The notes under the pieces: model-generated | Databases searched by the model: none | The model's input: only the letters and a program-made list of their open reading frames with translations | What the model was told of the DNA's origin: nothing | Assembly (NCBI GenBank): GCA_019413925.1 | Contig: DXMY01000013.1 | Location: forward strand, 1 to 33,678 | Reading direction: 5' to 3' | DNA: 33,678 bases | DNA from: Collinsella sp. | Lineage (GTDB): Bacteria > Actinomycetota > Coriobacteriia > Coriobacteriales > Coriobacteriaceae | Program-made: the position numbers and the translations under genes | In this document: piece by piece, positions 23,101 to 30,291 of the stretch | How positions within the stretch are numbered: position 1 is the stretch's first letter | Layout: every line of letters starts with the position of its first letter

Positions 23101-23865
23101 CTAGCAAATGATCTGCGTGTGCTCCTCGATGGCGGCACGATTCTCGGCGGTAATACCCGGTTCGCACACCACGGCGTCCAAATTGTCCAGGCGGCAGAAG
23201 GTGTAGAAGTCGCGCTTGCCGATCTTGCTGGAGTCGGCGATCAGATAGCGCGAGTCGGCCTTGCTAAAGGCGAGCTGCTGGATACGGCCCTCGTCCATGT
23301 TGGACGTAGATACGTCACCGTCCAAGATGCCGTTGGCACCGATAAACGCCGCGTCGATGCCCAGCGCACGCAGGGTATCCTCGGCCGTCGGCCCCACAAA
23401 AGCGGCGGTGCGGCGACGGTACATGCCGCCCACGAGACACAGGTCGCAGTCTTCGCGCGCCTCGAGCAGGTTAAACACCGAAAGCGAATTGGTCACAATG
23501 CGCAGGCGGCACGCCGGCAGCATCGAGGCCATCTGCTCAACCGTGGTGCCCGTACCCAAAAAGATGGTCGAGCCTTCCTCGATAAGCTCCACAGCGCGGC
23601 GCGCGATCTGCAGCTTTTCCTCGGCATGCTTAGTGCGCTTTTCGCTGTGCGAATACTCGTGGCGCAACATAGCGTGAGGGCGGCCCTGTGCACTGCGGGC
23701 TCCGCCGTGCACGCGCTCGATCTCGCCCAGGCTCGCAAGCTCCTCAAGGTCACGACGAATCGTCATATCCGAGACACCTAACGCATCTGAGATCTCCTTA
23801 ACCGAGACCGTGCCCTGCTCTTCGAGCAGCTGACGAACCCTATCCTGTCGCTCTGCCTTAATCAC
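23101..23865 (-). CDS. DeoR-family transcriptional repressor
   Basis: A 254-residue DeoR-type sugar regulator. The N-terminal HTH (about 1-57, RVRQLLEEQGTVSVKEISDA.., SDMTIRRDL) precedes a DeoRC sensor domain with the phospho-sugar pocket motifs GTGTTVEQMA, VTNSL and GANG. The start is a GTG at 23865 with GAGGAT seven bases upstream. It is divergent from galM across 206 bp, so it probably controls galM and itself. Lactose-class PTS operons in Gram-positives often use DeoR proteins (LacR) that sense phosphorylated hexoses; whether this one does is inference. A fragmentary second copy lies at 18460-18743. Confidence 0.92.
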   Translation of the reverse strand: MIKAERQDRVRQLLEEQGTVSVKEISDALGVSDMTIRRDLEELASLGEIERVHGGARSAQGRPHAMLRHEYSHSEKRTKHAEEKLQIARRAVELIEEGSTIFLGTGTTVEQMASMLPACRLRIVTNSLSVFNLLEAREDCDLCLVGGMYRRRTAAFVGPTAEDTLRALGIDAAFIGANGILDGDVSTSNMDEGRIQQLAFSKADSRYLIADSSKIGKRDFYTFCRLDNLDAVVCEPGITAENRAAIEEHTQIIC

Positions 23866-24071
23866 GATGAATCCTCGCCGTTCTTTGCGCGCATATCATT
23901 CAAACAGTAACGAACAAATTGTATCAGACTCGTGCGCGTCAAAAATGAACGCCCGCACAGCTCCAATCATCACTTTTTTGAGAAAAATACCCCCTGCTTT
24001 AGTGGGGTGTAGTGATAATCTCGCCTGTTCGCGCTACAGTTTGTCCGAAATATCTCGATGTTAGGAACCAA
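23866..24071. promoter_or_regulatory. Divergent deoR-galM promoter region
   Basis: A 206-bp gap with AT-rich stretches at about 23900-23990. A small inverted repeat, ACCCC / GGGGT, lies near 23989-24008. The galM ribosome site (TTAGGA) is at 24060-24065. No confident operator can be named. Confidence 0.35.
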
Positions 24072-25124
24072 ATGATCACTTCCGAGCTTTTCGGCACCGC
24101 GCCGTGCGGTACCCCCGTTCATCGTTACACCCTCAACGGGCCCGAGATCTGCGTTCGCATTATGGACTATGGCGCCACCGTGTTGGGCATCGACGTGCCC
24201 GACATCCCCGGCAACGTGCGCGATGTGGTGCTGGGCTTCGATAAGCTCGAGGATTACTTTGACAACCCCGCTTGCTTTGGCGCGACTATCGGCCCCGTGG
24301 CCAACCGCACCGCGGGCGCCACGATCACCATCGACGGCACGGACTGGCATATGCCCGCCAACGAGGGCGCCAACAACCTGCACAGCGATCTTGAGCATGG
24401 TCTGCACAAACGCGTATGGGATGTTGAACTCGACGAGGCCCACAATGCTGTGCGCATGACCACCTCGCTTAAGGATGGCGAGCTTGGCCTGCCCGGCAAC
24501 CGAACCTTTACGGCCGTGTTTACCGTTACACGCACCGGCGTCTTTCGCATCGAGTATGGCTGCGAGAGCGACCGCGCCACCTACGTGTCCATGACCAACC
24601 ACACGTACTTTAACCTTGCCGGCCATAACGCCGGCATGGACTGTGAGCACTTCTTTGTTGCCAACGCTGCCAACTACCTGCCCATCAACGAGCAGAACAT
24701 CCCCACCGGCGAGATTGCTCCGGTCGAGGGCACGCCGTTTGACTTTCGCGAGTTGCGCCCCGTCGCGCCTGGCATGGAGGCCGATGATCCGCAGATTAAG
24801 CAGGCACGCGGCTACGACCACTGCCTGTGCATTGGCGGCTATCAGTACGGCCGTAATCTACGCCGCGCCCTGCACGTCGAGGAGATGTGGACCGGTCGTG
24901 AGCTGGACTACTACACCACCGCCCCGGGCGTGCAGCTCTACACCGGCAACTGGCTGGGCGACAAGCACGCCAAGGACGACGCCAACTATGGCTGGGGCGC
25001 CGGCTTTGCCCTCGAGGCAGAGATGTACCCCGACACGCCGCACCAGCCGCTGTTCCCGCAGGGCATTGTGGGCCCGGGTCACCCCTACAGCAATGTGATC
25101 GAGTACCACTTTATGAGGCACTAA
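24072..25124 (+). CDS. galM: Aldose 1-epimerase (mutarotase)
   Basis: A 350-residue GalM that interconverts alpha and beta anomers of free aldoses such as galactose, usually linking beta-galactoside hydrolysis to galactokinase. Visible family motifs: NRTAGATI, NNLHS, MTNHTYFNLAGH with catalytic His177, GYDHC, PGVQLYTGNW, and ALEAEMYPDTPHQP, where Glu315 aligns with the catalytic base of the LETQ motif. The ATG at 24072 has AGGA seven bases upstream; the frame is open from 24012, but without a ribosome site. It is divergent from the DeoR repressor and has its own terminator. It could serve any free galactose or glucose released by the GH1 enzymes, but no galK or galT is in the window. Confidence 0.94.
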   Translation: MITSELFGTAPCGTPVHRYTLNGPEICVRIMDYGATVLGIDVPDIPGNVRDVVLGFDKLEDYFDNPACFGATIGPVANRTAGATITIDGTDWHMPANEGANNLHSDLEHGLHKRVWDVELDEAHNAVRMTTSLKDGELGLPGNRTFTAVFTVTRTGVFRIEYGCESDRATYVSMTNHTYFNLAGHNAGMDCEHFFVANAANYLPINEQNIPTGEIAPVEGTPFDFRELRPVAPGMEADDPQIKQARGYDHCLCIGGYQYGRNLRRALHVEEMWTGRELDYYTTAPGVQLYTGNWLGDKHAKDDANYGWGAGFALEAEMYPDTPHQPLFPQGIVGPGHPYSNVIEYHFMRH

Positions 25125-25150
25125 GCCCACAACGCTACATATCGCACACC

Positions 25151-25182
25151 AGCGCCCGCCGGCACCGCCGACGGGCGCTTTG
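25151..25182 (+). terminator. Terminator of galM
   Basis: Stem AGCGCCCG / CGGGCGCT with an inner CGG/CCG step is followed by TTTGCT, 27 bp after the stop. Confidence 0.75.
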
Positions 25183-25186
25183 CTAC

Positions 25187-25316
25187 CTAGTCATTGGAGA
25201 CAGTCTTCACTGCCAGACGAGAAGGACTGTCCCAATCTGCCGGCACTTGGGGACGTTCCTAAAAGGCCGGCACAAAAGGAACGTCCCCAAGTGCCAAGGG
25301 TGTCCCCAATGGCTAG
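25187..25316. repeat. 130-bp nested inverted repeat (MITE-like)
   Basis: Outer arms 25187-25207 and 25296-25316 match at 17 of 21 positions when inverted (CTAG-CATTGG-GACA). A perfect 19-bp inner inverted repeat is centred on 25269: GGCACTTGGGGACGTTCCT at 25242-25260, its partner at 25277-25295. The right end supplies the TAG stop of the next gene. It has no coding capacity and looks like a small non-autonomous element. Confidence 0.8.
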
Positions 25317-25795
25317 TTGAACAGATTGCCGATGGGGTCGGGATTGGAGCTCGGAAGGTAGCGGATTTCTAGTTCTATGCCGAGCGCTTGCAGCTCTTTA
25401 AAGGCGGCGGTATCTGCATCGCCTACGGCAATGGCAGGCGTTACAGAGCGCTTGCCCTCCCTCGCCCGCATATGGCCGATGCTGATCTTGGTTATTGGCA
25501 CACCGCCCTTAACCAGCGCGAGTGCATCCGTGGGCGACGCCACCATGATGAGAATCCATTGGCGCGGCGTTGCGGTATGAATGATGTCGACGGTCCTTTG
25601 CACCGAGAAAAACCGCGTCCACACGCCCTCGGGCGCCGCGACCCTCATAGGCGCCCATTGGCGCGAATCAGCCGCGATCTCATCGTTGACGATTAGGACG
25701 AGGTTGGAACCCACAGCCTCGTTCCACAGCTCAACGCCTTGCCCGTAAATAAACCGGTCATCGATACGCGTGAGAAGGATCTTGGGTTGAGCCAT
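25313..25795 (-). CDS. Orphan PTS mannose/fructose/sorbose-family EIIB-like protein lacking the phospho-histidine
   Basis: A 160-residue protein with the fold pattern of mannose-family EIIB. The N-terminal ILLTRIDDRFIYGQGVELW aligns with the family motif RIDDRLIHGQV, but the histidine that normally carries phosphate is Tyr17. The rest (LVLIVNDEIAAD, VAAPEGV, RTVDII, GGVPITKISIGHMR, ELQALGIELEIRYLP) follows the family. The ATG at 25795 has GGGGAT upstream; an in-frame TTG at 25846 is less likely. No EIIA, EIIC or EIID of this class is nearby. The stop codon lies inside a repeat element. It is either non-functional for transport or a regulatory relative; the His-to-Tyr change is directly visible. 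Confidence 0.85.
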   Translation of the reverse strand: MAQPKILLTRIDDRFIYGQGVELWNEAVGSNLVLIVNDEIAADSRQWAPMRVAAPEGVWTRFFSVQRTVDIIHTATPRQWILIMVASPTDALALVKGGVPITKISIGHMRAREGKRSVTPAIAVGDADTAAFKELQALGIELEIRYLPSSNPDPIGNLFN

Positions 25796-25884
25796 GGCAT
25801 CCCCATTCTGTTTGAGACCCGTAAGAGCAAGATATCGCGTTTCCAATATTAGTGCATTTAAAATGAGAAAAGCCGTCAGAACAC

Positions 25885-25913
25885 TTGCGCGGATTTGCGA
25901 TGTCCCGTATCAT
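25885..25913 (+). promoter_or_regulatory. Likely tRNA promoter
   Basis: TTGCGC and TATCAT are spaced 17 bp apart, ending 39 bp before the tRNA 5' end. Confidence 0.5.
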
Positions 25914-25952
25914 AGACAGCCGTTGACGCCTCAGTTGCGTCACCACATGGCC

Positions 25953-26028
25953 GCCAGCGTAGCTCAGTTGGTAGAGCACCGCTCTCGTAAAGCGGGGGTC
26001 ACCGGTTCGAGCCCGGTCGCTGGCTCCA
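25953..26028 (+). tRNA. tRNA-Thr (anticodon CGT)
   Basis: A full cloverleaf with encoded CCA. Acceptor stem GCCAGCG / CGCTGGC, D-arm GCTC..GAGC, anticodon stem CCGCT / AGCGG with loop CTCGTAA (anticodon CGT, reading ACG), and T-arm ACCGG-TTCGAGC-CCGGT. It is 76 nt including CCA. It borders the start of the lower-GC accessory region, a common place for island insertion, but no attachment-site duplicate of its 3' end is visible. Confidence 0.97.
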
Positions 26029-26040
26029 TTGCATTAGTGC

Positions 26041-26074
26041 AGCTCAGAAGCGTAATTGCTTCTGAGCTTTTTTG
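26041..26074 (+). terminator. Terminator after tRNA-Thr
   Basis: A perfect 11-bp stem AGCTCAGAAGC / GCTTCTGAGCT is followed by TTTTTTG, 13 bp after the tRNA. Confidence 0.9.
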
Positions 26075-26220
26075 TTTTCGCGTCTCTTTCCTCCTTCTCC
26101 GAGGAGTGAAAAAGGGGTGAAAAACTTTTTTAACTGTTTTCCATAAATAGTTAGCATCATCCAACGTTCACATTAGATCGAACAACAATCCTGTTACGCA
26201 TAGCCTAATTCCGCTGAGTA

Positions 26221-27258
26221 TCAGAGAAGAACGTCCGGATTATATGCATCCAGCTTCGCTTCTCCAGTCGCCAGTGACTCCTCCAGCCGGTCAGCATATT
26301 CAACAATAGAGCCGTAGAATATGGGAGTAAATCCGAACTTTTCGATAAAGAGGGGTTCCGCTACGTCAATCCTCTTCTTGGCAACCGCGGCCTCATCCTT
26401 TTCATAGTACCCAGTGCCAGGAATCCGCTCGTTTGCCTGCGGCAAGCACTTAAGCTGCCTACACAAGCGCGCCGACCCCTTTGAAAGACCCATAAAGGTG
26501 ATAGCACCAGAGATTACGCCACCGACGCCCACAACAACCTTGCCAGCGGCATTCCCCACCGTCTGCTTTGTTATCTTGATACCCATGAAGCTCAAGAGCT
26601 TCTTCAGGATCGGATACCAACTGGTCTTGGTTAGCGACTGGCGAGCGACCTTTTTCGCGACCGCCTCTTGGGCGTTTTTGGCGATTACGGTTAGCATCGA
26701 ATTCGCGCTGCCTACACCCATCATCACACCGAGCAACACTGCCATTTCGTAGAGAGTCTCGTCATCAACGTCGTCACATTCTTCAAAAAAGGTCTGCCAG
26801 CCATACAGGTATGCCAGTTTCTGCATAATCCTGAATGCGTGCACGTAGTATTACGTAATATCGGCAGGAATGGTGCCCACCATCGCGACACCTCCGGGAA
26901 GACCCGCTGCAAAGGAAAAGGCGGTTGACTTCTTTGCCTCATAATCAATTACTTCTCTAGCAATTCTATCGATCAGGCCCACATCGATTCCGGCGGTAAC
27001 GGGGGTCGTTTCCACGGCAAACTCGACGACATCTTTATGGACACCCTTCCTCCTCAGCTCCGAGCGGAGGAAATGGGGCCGATCAATTCTCACTCCCTTT
27101 AGCCGAGCAACTTTTTTCATAAAGTCAATCAAAAATCTCTGGGCCTCCGCCAACTGCTCATCGCTCTTGTCTTTTAACTCTGCAAAAGCCGAATCAACGA
27201 GAACAGCGACCCCAAGGCCCTCGCCCTCGTTTTTCTTTCCAAGCAGCCTGACGTCCAT
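26221..27258 (-). pseudogene. EcsC-like protein gene interrupted by one in-frame TAA
   Basis: Two open frames, 27258-26851 and 26844-26221, lie in the same reading frame, separated only by TAA-TAC-TAC. Read through, they make one protein of about 345 codons with continuous family-like sequence across the stop: GLPGGVAMVGTIPADIT, then stop, then YYVHAFRIMQKLAYLYGW. A single C-to-T change (CAA to TAA, codon 136) explains it. The first part is charged (coiled-coil-like); the second has glycine-rich hydrophobic segments and a long alpha-helical tail. It recalls the EcsC family and related small-molecule-export accessory proteins; that assignment is from motif memory. The GTG at 26844 has no clear ribosome site. 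The gene starts right at the IS21 remnant, so its expression may also be altered. Confidence 0.75.
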
Positions 27259-27270
27259 ACAGCCTTCCAA

Positions 27271-27357
27271 TCAATGCGCCGCGCGGGCTATCGCGTTCTG
27301 CGACAGGCCGGACGCACGGAGCCTGAGGGCCTCCCTGGCCCTTATCCTTCTCGCCAT
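27271..27357 (-). pseudogene. istA: IS21-family IstA transposase, N-terminal 28-codon fragment
   Basis: MARRIRAREALRLRASGLSQ and the following NAIARA match the HTH start of IS21 IstA proteins, with a strong AAGGAGG before the ATG at 27357. The frame then hits TGA, and the downstream IstA catalytic domain is missing. The sequence switches to the start of the EcsC-like gene at about 27270-27285. Confidence 0.75.
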
Positions 27358-27504
27358 GCTGTACCTCCTTGGTCTCGGCTGCATGGACAGCCGGAACGTA
27401 CCAGGGGGACGGTGCCGACGGGAATATCGGCGGTGCCGAACGGCAATATTCGGGATGTGAGCGGACGGTGTGTAAGCGCAATATCGCCGGTGTCAAAGAG
27501 GACA
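27358..27504. mobile_element. Left terminus of an IS21-family element with tandem transposase-binding repeats
   Basis: Upstream of the istA fragment, three related blocks contain CGGTGCCGA-CGG-AATATCGG (27410-27430, 27431-27453, 27466-27490). A final CGGTGTCAAAGAGGACA ends at 27504, which reads TGTCCTCTTTG from the outside, like an IS21 terminus. Multiple terminal repeats are typical of this family. The other end of this element is not found next to the fragment, so it is a truncated relic. Confidence 0.65.
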
Positions 27505-27605
27505 ATTACTCAAACAGGTGAAGGAGGGCATCGAGGAGGATAAGTAGATTTACGGTGGCAATTAAGAAGCCAACTCGCCGCGTCATGCCCGTTGGAGAGG
27601 CGAGC

Positions 27606-27803
27606 ATGACCCTCATGGGTAATCAAGACACACGAAACAAAGGGGATTCGACAAGTCGCAAGAAAGGGGAGTGCATCACCTTTTGGGTTACGGAAGAGCA
27701 GAAGCAAGAGATGAGCACCTACGCGGCGGAACACAACACCACGGTATCAAGGATCATCATCGAAGGCCTTGAGATACGCATGGGTAAAGGGCAATCATTA
27801 TAG
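27606..27803 (+). CDS. Small ribbon-helix-helix-like protein
   Basis: A 65-residue basic protein. The C-terminal half (ECITFWVTEEQKQEMSTYAA then EHNTTVSRIIIEGLE) has the beta-strand, helix, helix pattern of ribbon-helix-helix DNA-binding proteins such as antitoxins, plasmid copy-control proteins or mobilisation accessory proteins. The ATG at 27606 has GGAGAGG five bases upstream and is preferred over a GTG at 27555. It sits alone between the IS21 end and the convergent ABC transporter gene. No toxin partner is adjacent. It may be a cargo remnant of a mobile element. Confidence 0.65.
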   Translation: MTLMGNQDTRNKGDSTSRKKGECITFWVTEEQKQEMSTYAAEHNTTVSRIIIEGLEIRMGKGQSL

Positions 27804-27839
27804 CTTAGCCTTCTGCAATTGCTGCGACTCGATGCGGTC

Positions 27840-29489
27840 CTATCGATTTGCGCAACGGTGTGACGCGTTATCTAGACTGACGATCGTTTCCGCTGCATTT
27901 GCCAGCTCATTATCATGTGAAACAATGATAATGAGCTGTTTCAATTTGTTGTTTCTGACATACGAAGCGAGTTCGGCTCGGCTTGTTTCATCCAATCCAG
28001 TTGTAGGCTCATCGAGCACCAAGACTGATGGATTACGGGAAATTGCCGACCACAAGTATACACGGCGCAGCTCACCACCCGAAAGTTCAGGACAACGTTT
28101 CTCAAGCAAGCCCTCTATGCTGGTTGTCAACGACGGTAGCTCATTCATATGCTGGTGCTTTGTAAAAAATGGGGTGTTGAAATAATCCAACAGGTCCCGA
28201 ACCGTCTCATCTGGAGCGAAGCACGGTTGGGGGCAGCACGATATCGTGTCTGAACGTATGTAATCCAAATTGCATTTTTCAATCGGCATGTCGTTGTATG
28301 TTACTTTGCCTGCCGATGGATACAGCCCAAGGAGCAGGTAAAGGAGCGACGTTTTTCCTCTTCCATTTTCTCCGGTTATGCAGTATGTTCCAGGGCCGGA
28401 GAAATCGAAGGAAAATCCGTCAAGAACCTTTCGGGGAGATCCGTCTGGAAGGGGTACCGTAAAATCCAACTTGGAAACAGAAATGCGATTTATTGTGTCA
28501 ATCTTGACTAAACCTGTCTGATCTTGCTCTGGTTCCGGTCCCACCTTTCCCATGGCGCTCATCCTGTCCCACGAAGCCTTGGCATCCTGATAGGACTTGA
28601 ACAGGTTCATCGTGTTTTTCAAGGTTTTAAATAGGACGGCAAAATATGCACCGACGATGGTGTATTCGCCTATCGTCATGGTTCCATTGATGATTCGCAC
28701 TCCGGATACGATGAGTATTATCGCTTGAAACACGGCAGCAAAAAGGCTGTCAATCGATGTTAGTGAGAATGAGAGCTTTCCCGAGTGCAAGACCTTTGGA
28801 AAATACTTTTCAAATCCGGTGTCAAGTGCTAGCTCGCTTTTATTGTATGAAGACGTTAACTGAATGTTGAGAATCTGATTCAACTGCGATGCTATTACGG
28901 CATAGAAAGCGCTATCTGCCTCCTTCTTCTCGTACATGACTTTATATAGAAGCTTTCGCAATCCGGTAATAACGAAGAGATATGCCACAAGAAGGAGGAT
29001 GGAGAATAGTGCGAGGAGTGGATCAACCGACCATATGACGAGCAACACGAAAGGAATGGCGACAACAGACAGGGGAGCGCTGATAAAGTTTGTTAGAACG
29101 AAAGAAGAAACAACACCTGAGTCAGTGAAAATCCTTTGCGTCGTATAGGCTGAGTCGGTTGTTCGGTTCGTCAGAAAATTAACTCGCTCAAAGCGCAAGA
29201 CGGTTTCCCTGAGTAGGTCAAAAGAAAGCTTTGTGGATATACGGATAGATAACGTTCCTGCAAAATATGAAAATAAGGCAGAAAAGACCCCTATTGAAGC
29301 TACGAGGAGCGCAAAAAGCACAGCATCCTTCTCGCTGCGATTGGCAAGAAGGAAATCTAAGAACTTTCCGTTCACATATGGTGCGGCATAGGAAAGGGCG
29401 ATTCCAATCGTCGTGATGGCAATGAACGTGAAAGCACCCTTTGTTTTACTAAACTTCGATAAGACGTACCGAATCAAGAATGGCCCCAA
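27840..29489 (-). CDS. ABC exporter (fused transmembrane and ATPase domains) of the candidate RiPP cluster
   Basis: A 549-residue half-transporter of the exporter type. About six membrane segments lie in residues 1-300, followed by an ATPase domain: Walker A GENGRGKTS (Lys379), Q-loop CCPQPC, signature ELSGGELRR (about 468-476), Walker B VLVLDEPT (Glu494), H-loop VSHD. It lacks an N-terminal C39 peptidase, so leader removal, if any, must come from elsewhere. It would export the modified product or provide self-protection. The apparent start is a TTG at 29489 with no strong ribosome site, and the frame is open upstream only to a nearby TAA; the true start is uncertain. It runs in the same direction as the 29750-32249 genes after a 260-bp gap. 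GC is low for the window. Confidence 0.9.
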   Translation of the reverse strand: MGPFLIRYVLSKFSKTKGAFTFIAITTIGIALSYAAPYVNGKFLDFLLANRSEKDAVLFALLVASIGVFSALFSYFAGTLSIRISTKLSFDLLRETVLRFERVNFLTNRTTDSAYTTQRIFTDSGVVSSFVLTNFISAPLSVVAIPFVLLVIWSVDPLLALFSILLLVAYLFVITGLRKLLYKVMYEKKEADSAFYAVIASQLNQILNIQLTSSYNKSELALDTGFEKYFPKVLHSGKLSFSLTSIDSLFAAVFQAIILIVSGVRIINGTMTIGEYTIVGAYFAVLFKTLKNTMNLFKSYQDAKASWDRMSAMGKVGPEPEQDQTGLVKIDTINRISVSKLDFTVPLPDGSPRKVLDGFSFDFSGPGTYCITGENGRGKTSLLYLLLGLYPSAGKVTYNDMPIEKCNLDYIRSDTISCCPQPCFAPDETVRDLLDYFNTPFFTKHQHMNELPSLTTSIEGLLEKRCPELSGGELRRVYLWSAISRNPSVLVLDEPTTGLDETSRAELASYVRNNKLKQLIIIVSHDNELANAAETIVSLDNASHRCANR

Positions 29490-29749
29490 TCTATCAGGTA
29501 TGAAATACCAACTGATGACACCTTACACCGCGGTTCGGTGGAAACGAAGCGGCGACTAATCGGCACGAGCGCTTCCATAGAGAGTCTTTGCGAGCTGGAT
29601 CCTCATAGAAACGGGAATTTTATGTTCGATCAATAGGCCGCGCACGGCAGTCGGACGGCTGAAAAATAAAACAGCCGTCCGACTAAAGCTGTAAATTTTT
29701 TCATTGTTTGTTGGGCATGCGCCTGAAGTTTCATGCAATAGGAAATCCA
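29490..29749 (-). other. Gap with strong hairpin inside the candidate RiPP cluster
   Basis: A perfect 13-bp stem (29649-29661 with 29672-29684, AGTCGGACGGCTG) has a 10-base A/T loop. On the minus strand the T-run is in the loop, not after the stem, so it may be an attenuator, processing site or recombination relic. A 67-codon frame (29759-29556) runs through the hairpin and overlaps the previous stop; I see no family resemblance or ribosome site and do not call it a gene. Confidence 0.5.
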
Positions 29750-30091
29750 TTATGACCATGGTCGAAATGTGAACACTACGATCGTTAGCAAGGAGACGCC
29801 AAGACCGGCAAAGATTATGATGAGCGGCAGAATGAAAGCCGCCGATGCCGATAATGGGATTTGGGACGCAAAGGCAATGATGCCCGCGAGAACGAGACCG
29901 GCTCCCGTCAACGCTATTCCGAGTCCGACCAATCTGGCAACAAGAGGAATCTTCTCGCTTGGAATATGAGCGATATGGTAACTGTGAATCAGGCCGGGAT
30001 TGCCGGTCTTTACCATTAACACCCCGACAACGAGAAAGCAGATTCCTCCTACCATGCCGCCAATGGATGATCTTAGCGCTTCAGGACTCAT
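29750..30091 (-). CDS. Small membrane protein, possible immunity factor
   Basis: A 113-residue protein with hydrophobic segments at about residues 8-27, 48-70 and 80-108, and a polar loop (GNPGLIHSYHIAHIPSEKIP) after the first. The overall look recalls small DUF3784-like membrane proteins, but this is not certain. Its ATG overlaps the stop of the 67-residue gene (ATGA, 4 bp), so the two are translationally coupled. Small multi-pass proteins next to a bacteriocin or RiPP precursor often give immunity, so that is the working guess. No catalytic motif is seen. Confidence 0.65.
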   Translation of the reverse strand: MSPEALRSSIGGMVGGICFLVVGVLMVKTGNPGLIHSYHIAHIPSEKIPLVARLVGLGIALTGAGLVLAGIIAFASQIPLSASAAFILPLIIIFAGLGVSLLTIVVFTFRPWS

Positions 30092-30291
30092 TGCTCGTCT
30101 TGGCCACCTTGCTCGCTGAGGGGAAGTGCTGCGGCAAAAGTGATGAGGACCAGTTCATAGGCTCCAACTGCGGTGACTCCGACCGCCACATTTGCTCCCC
30201 ACACGATGTAATACATGTCGAACCAAGTTTCCGTTCCAAGAGTCGATGCTCTGGTCGGATTCATGTTGTCTACTACGGGCTTCTCGTACAT
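30088..30291 (-). CDS. Candidate RiPP precursor peptide (67 residues)
   Basis: A polar N-terminus (MYEKPVVDNMNPTRASTLG) is followed by an aromatic patch with Trp23, Phe24, Tyr27, Tyr28 and Trp31, then a glycine/alanine/valine-rich hydrophobic stretch to about residue 58 and an acidic/Gln tail (SEQGGQDEQ). There is no cysteine, so thioether chemistry of the sactipeptide type is excluded; aromatic or aliphatic carbon crosslinks would be possible radical SAM outcomes. Its ATG follows the radical SAM stop directly (TAAATG) and its stop overlaps the next gene (ATGA). A Shine-Dalgarno is only weakly placed (AAGGAG, 12 bases upstream). I know of no family match. An alternative is a single-pass membrane subunit paired with the 113-residue protein. 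Confidence 0.55.
   Translation of the reverse strand: MYEKPVVDNMNPTRASTLGTETWFDMYYIVWGANVAVGVTAVGAYELVLITFAAALPLSEQGGQDEQ

Noticed and set aside
23989..24008. ACCCC/GGGGT inverted repeat as the DeoR operator
   Set aside because: The arms are only five bases and there is no second copy; too weak to call an operator.
25953..26220. tRNA-Thr as attachment site of an integrated island
   Set aside because: The accessory region begins here, but no direct repeat of the tRNA 3' end and no integrase gene are found in the window; island insertion at this tRNA stays unproven.
29556..29759. 67-codon frame after the small membrane protein, as a second precursor peptide
   Set aside because: It runs through a perfect 13-bp hairpin, has no convincing ribosome site and no precursor-like composition; probably chance.
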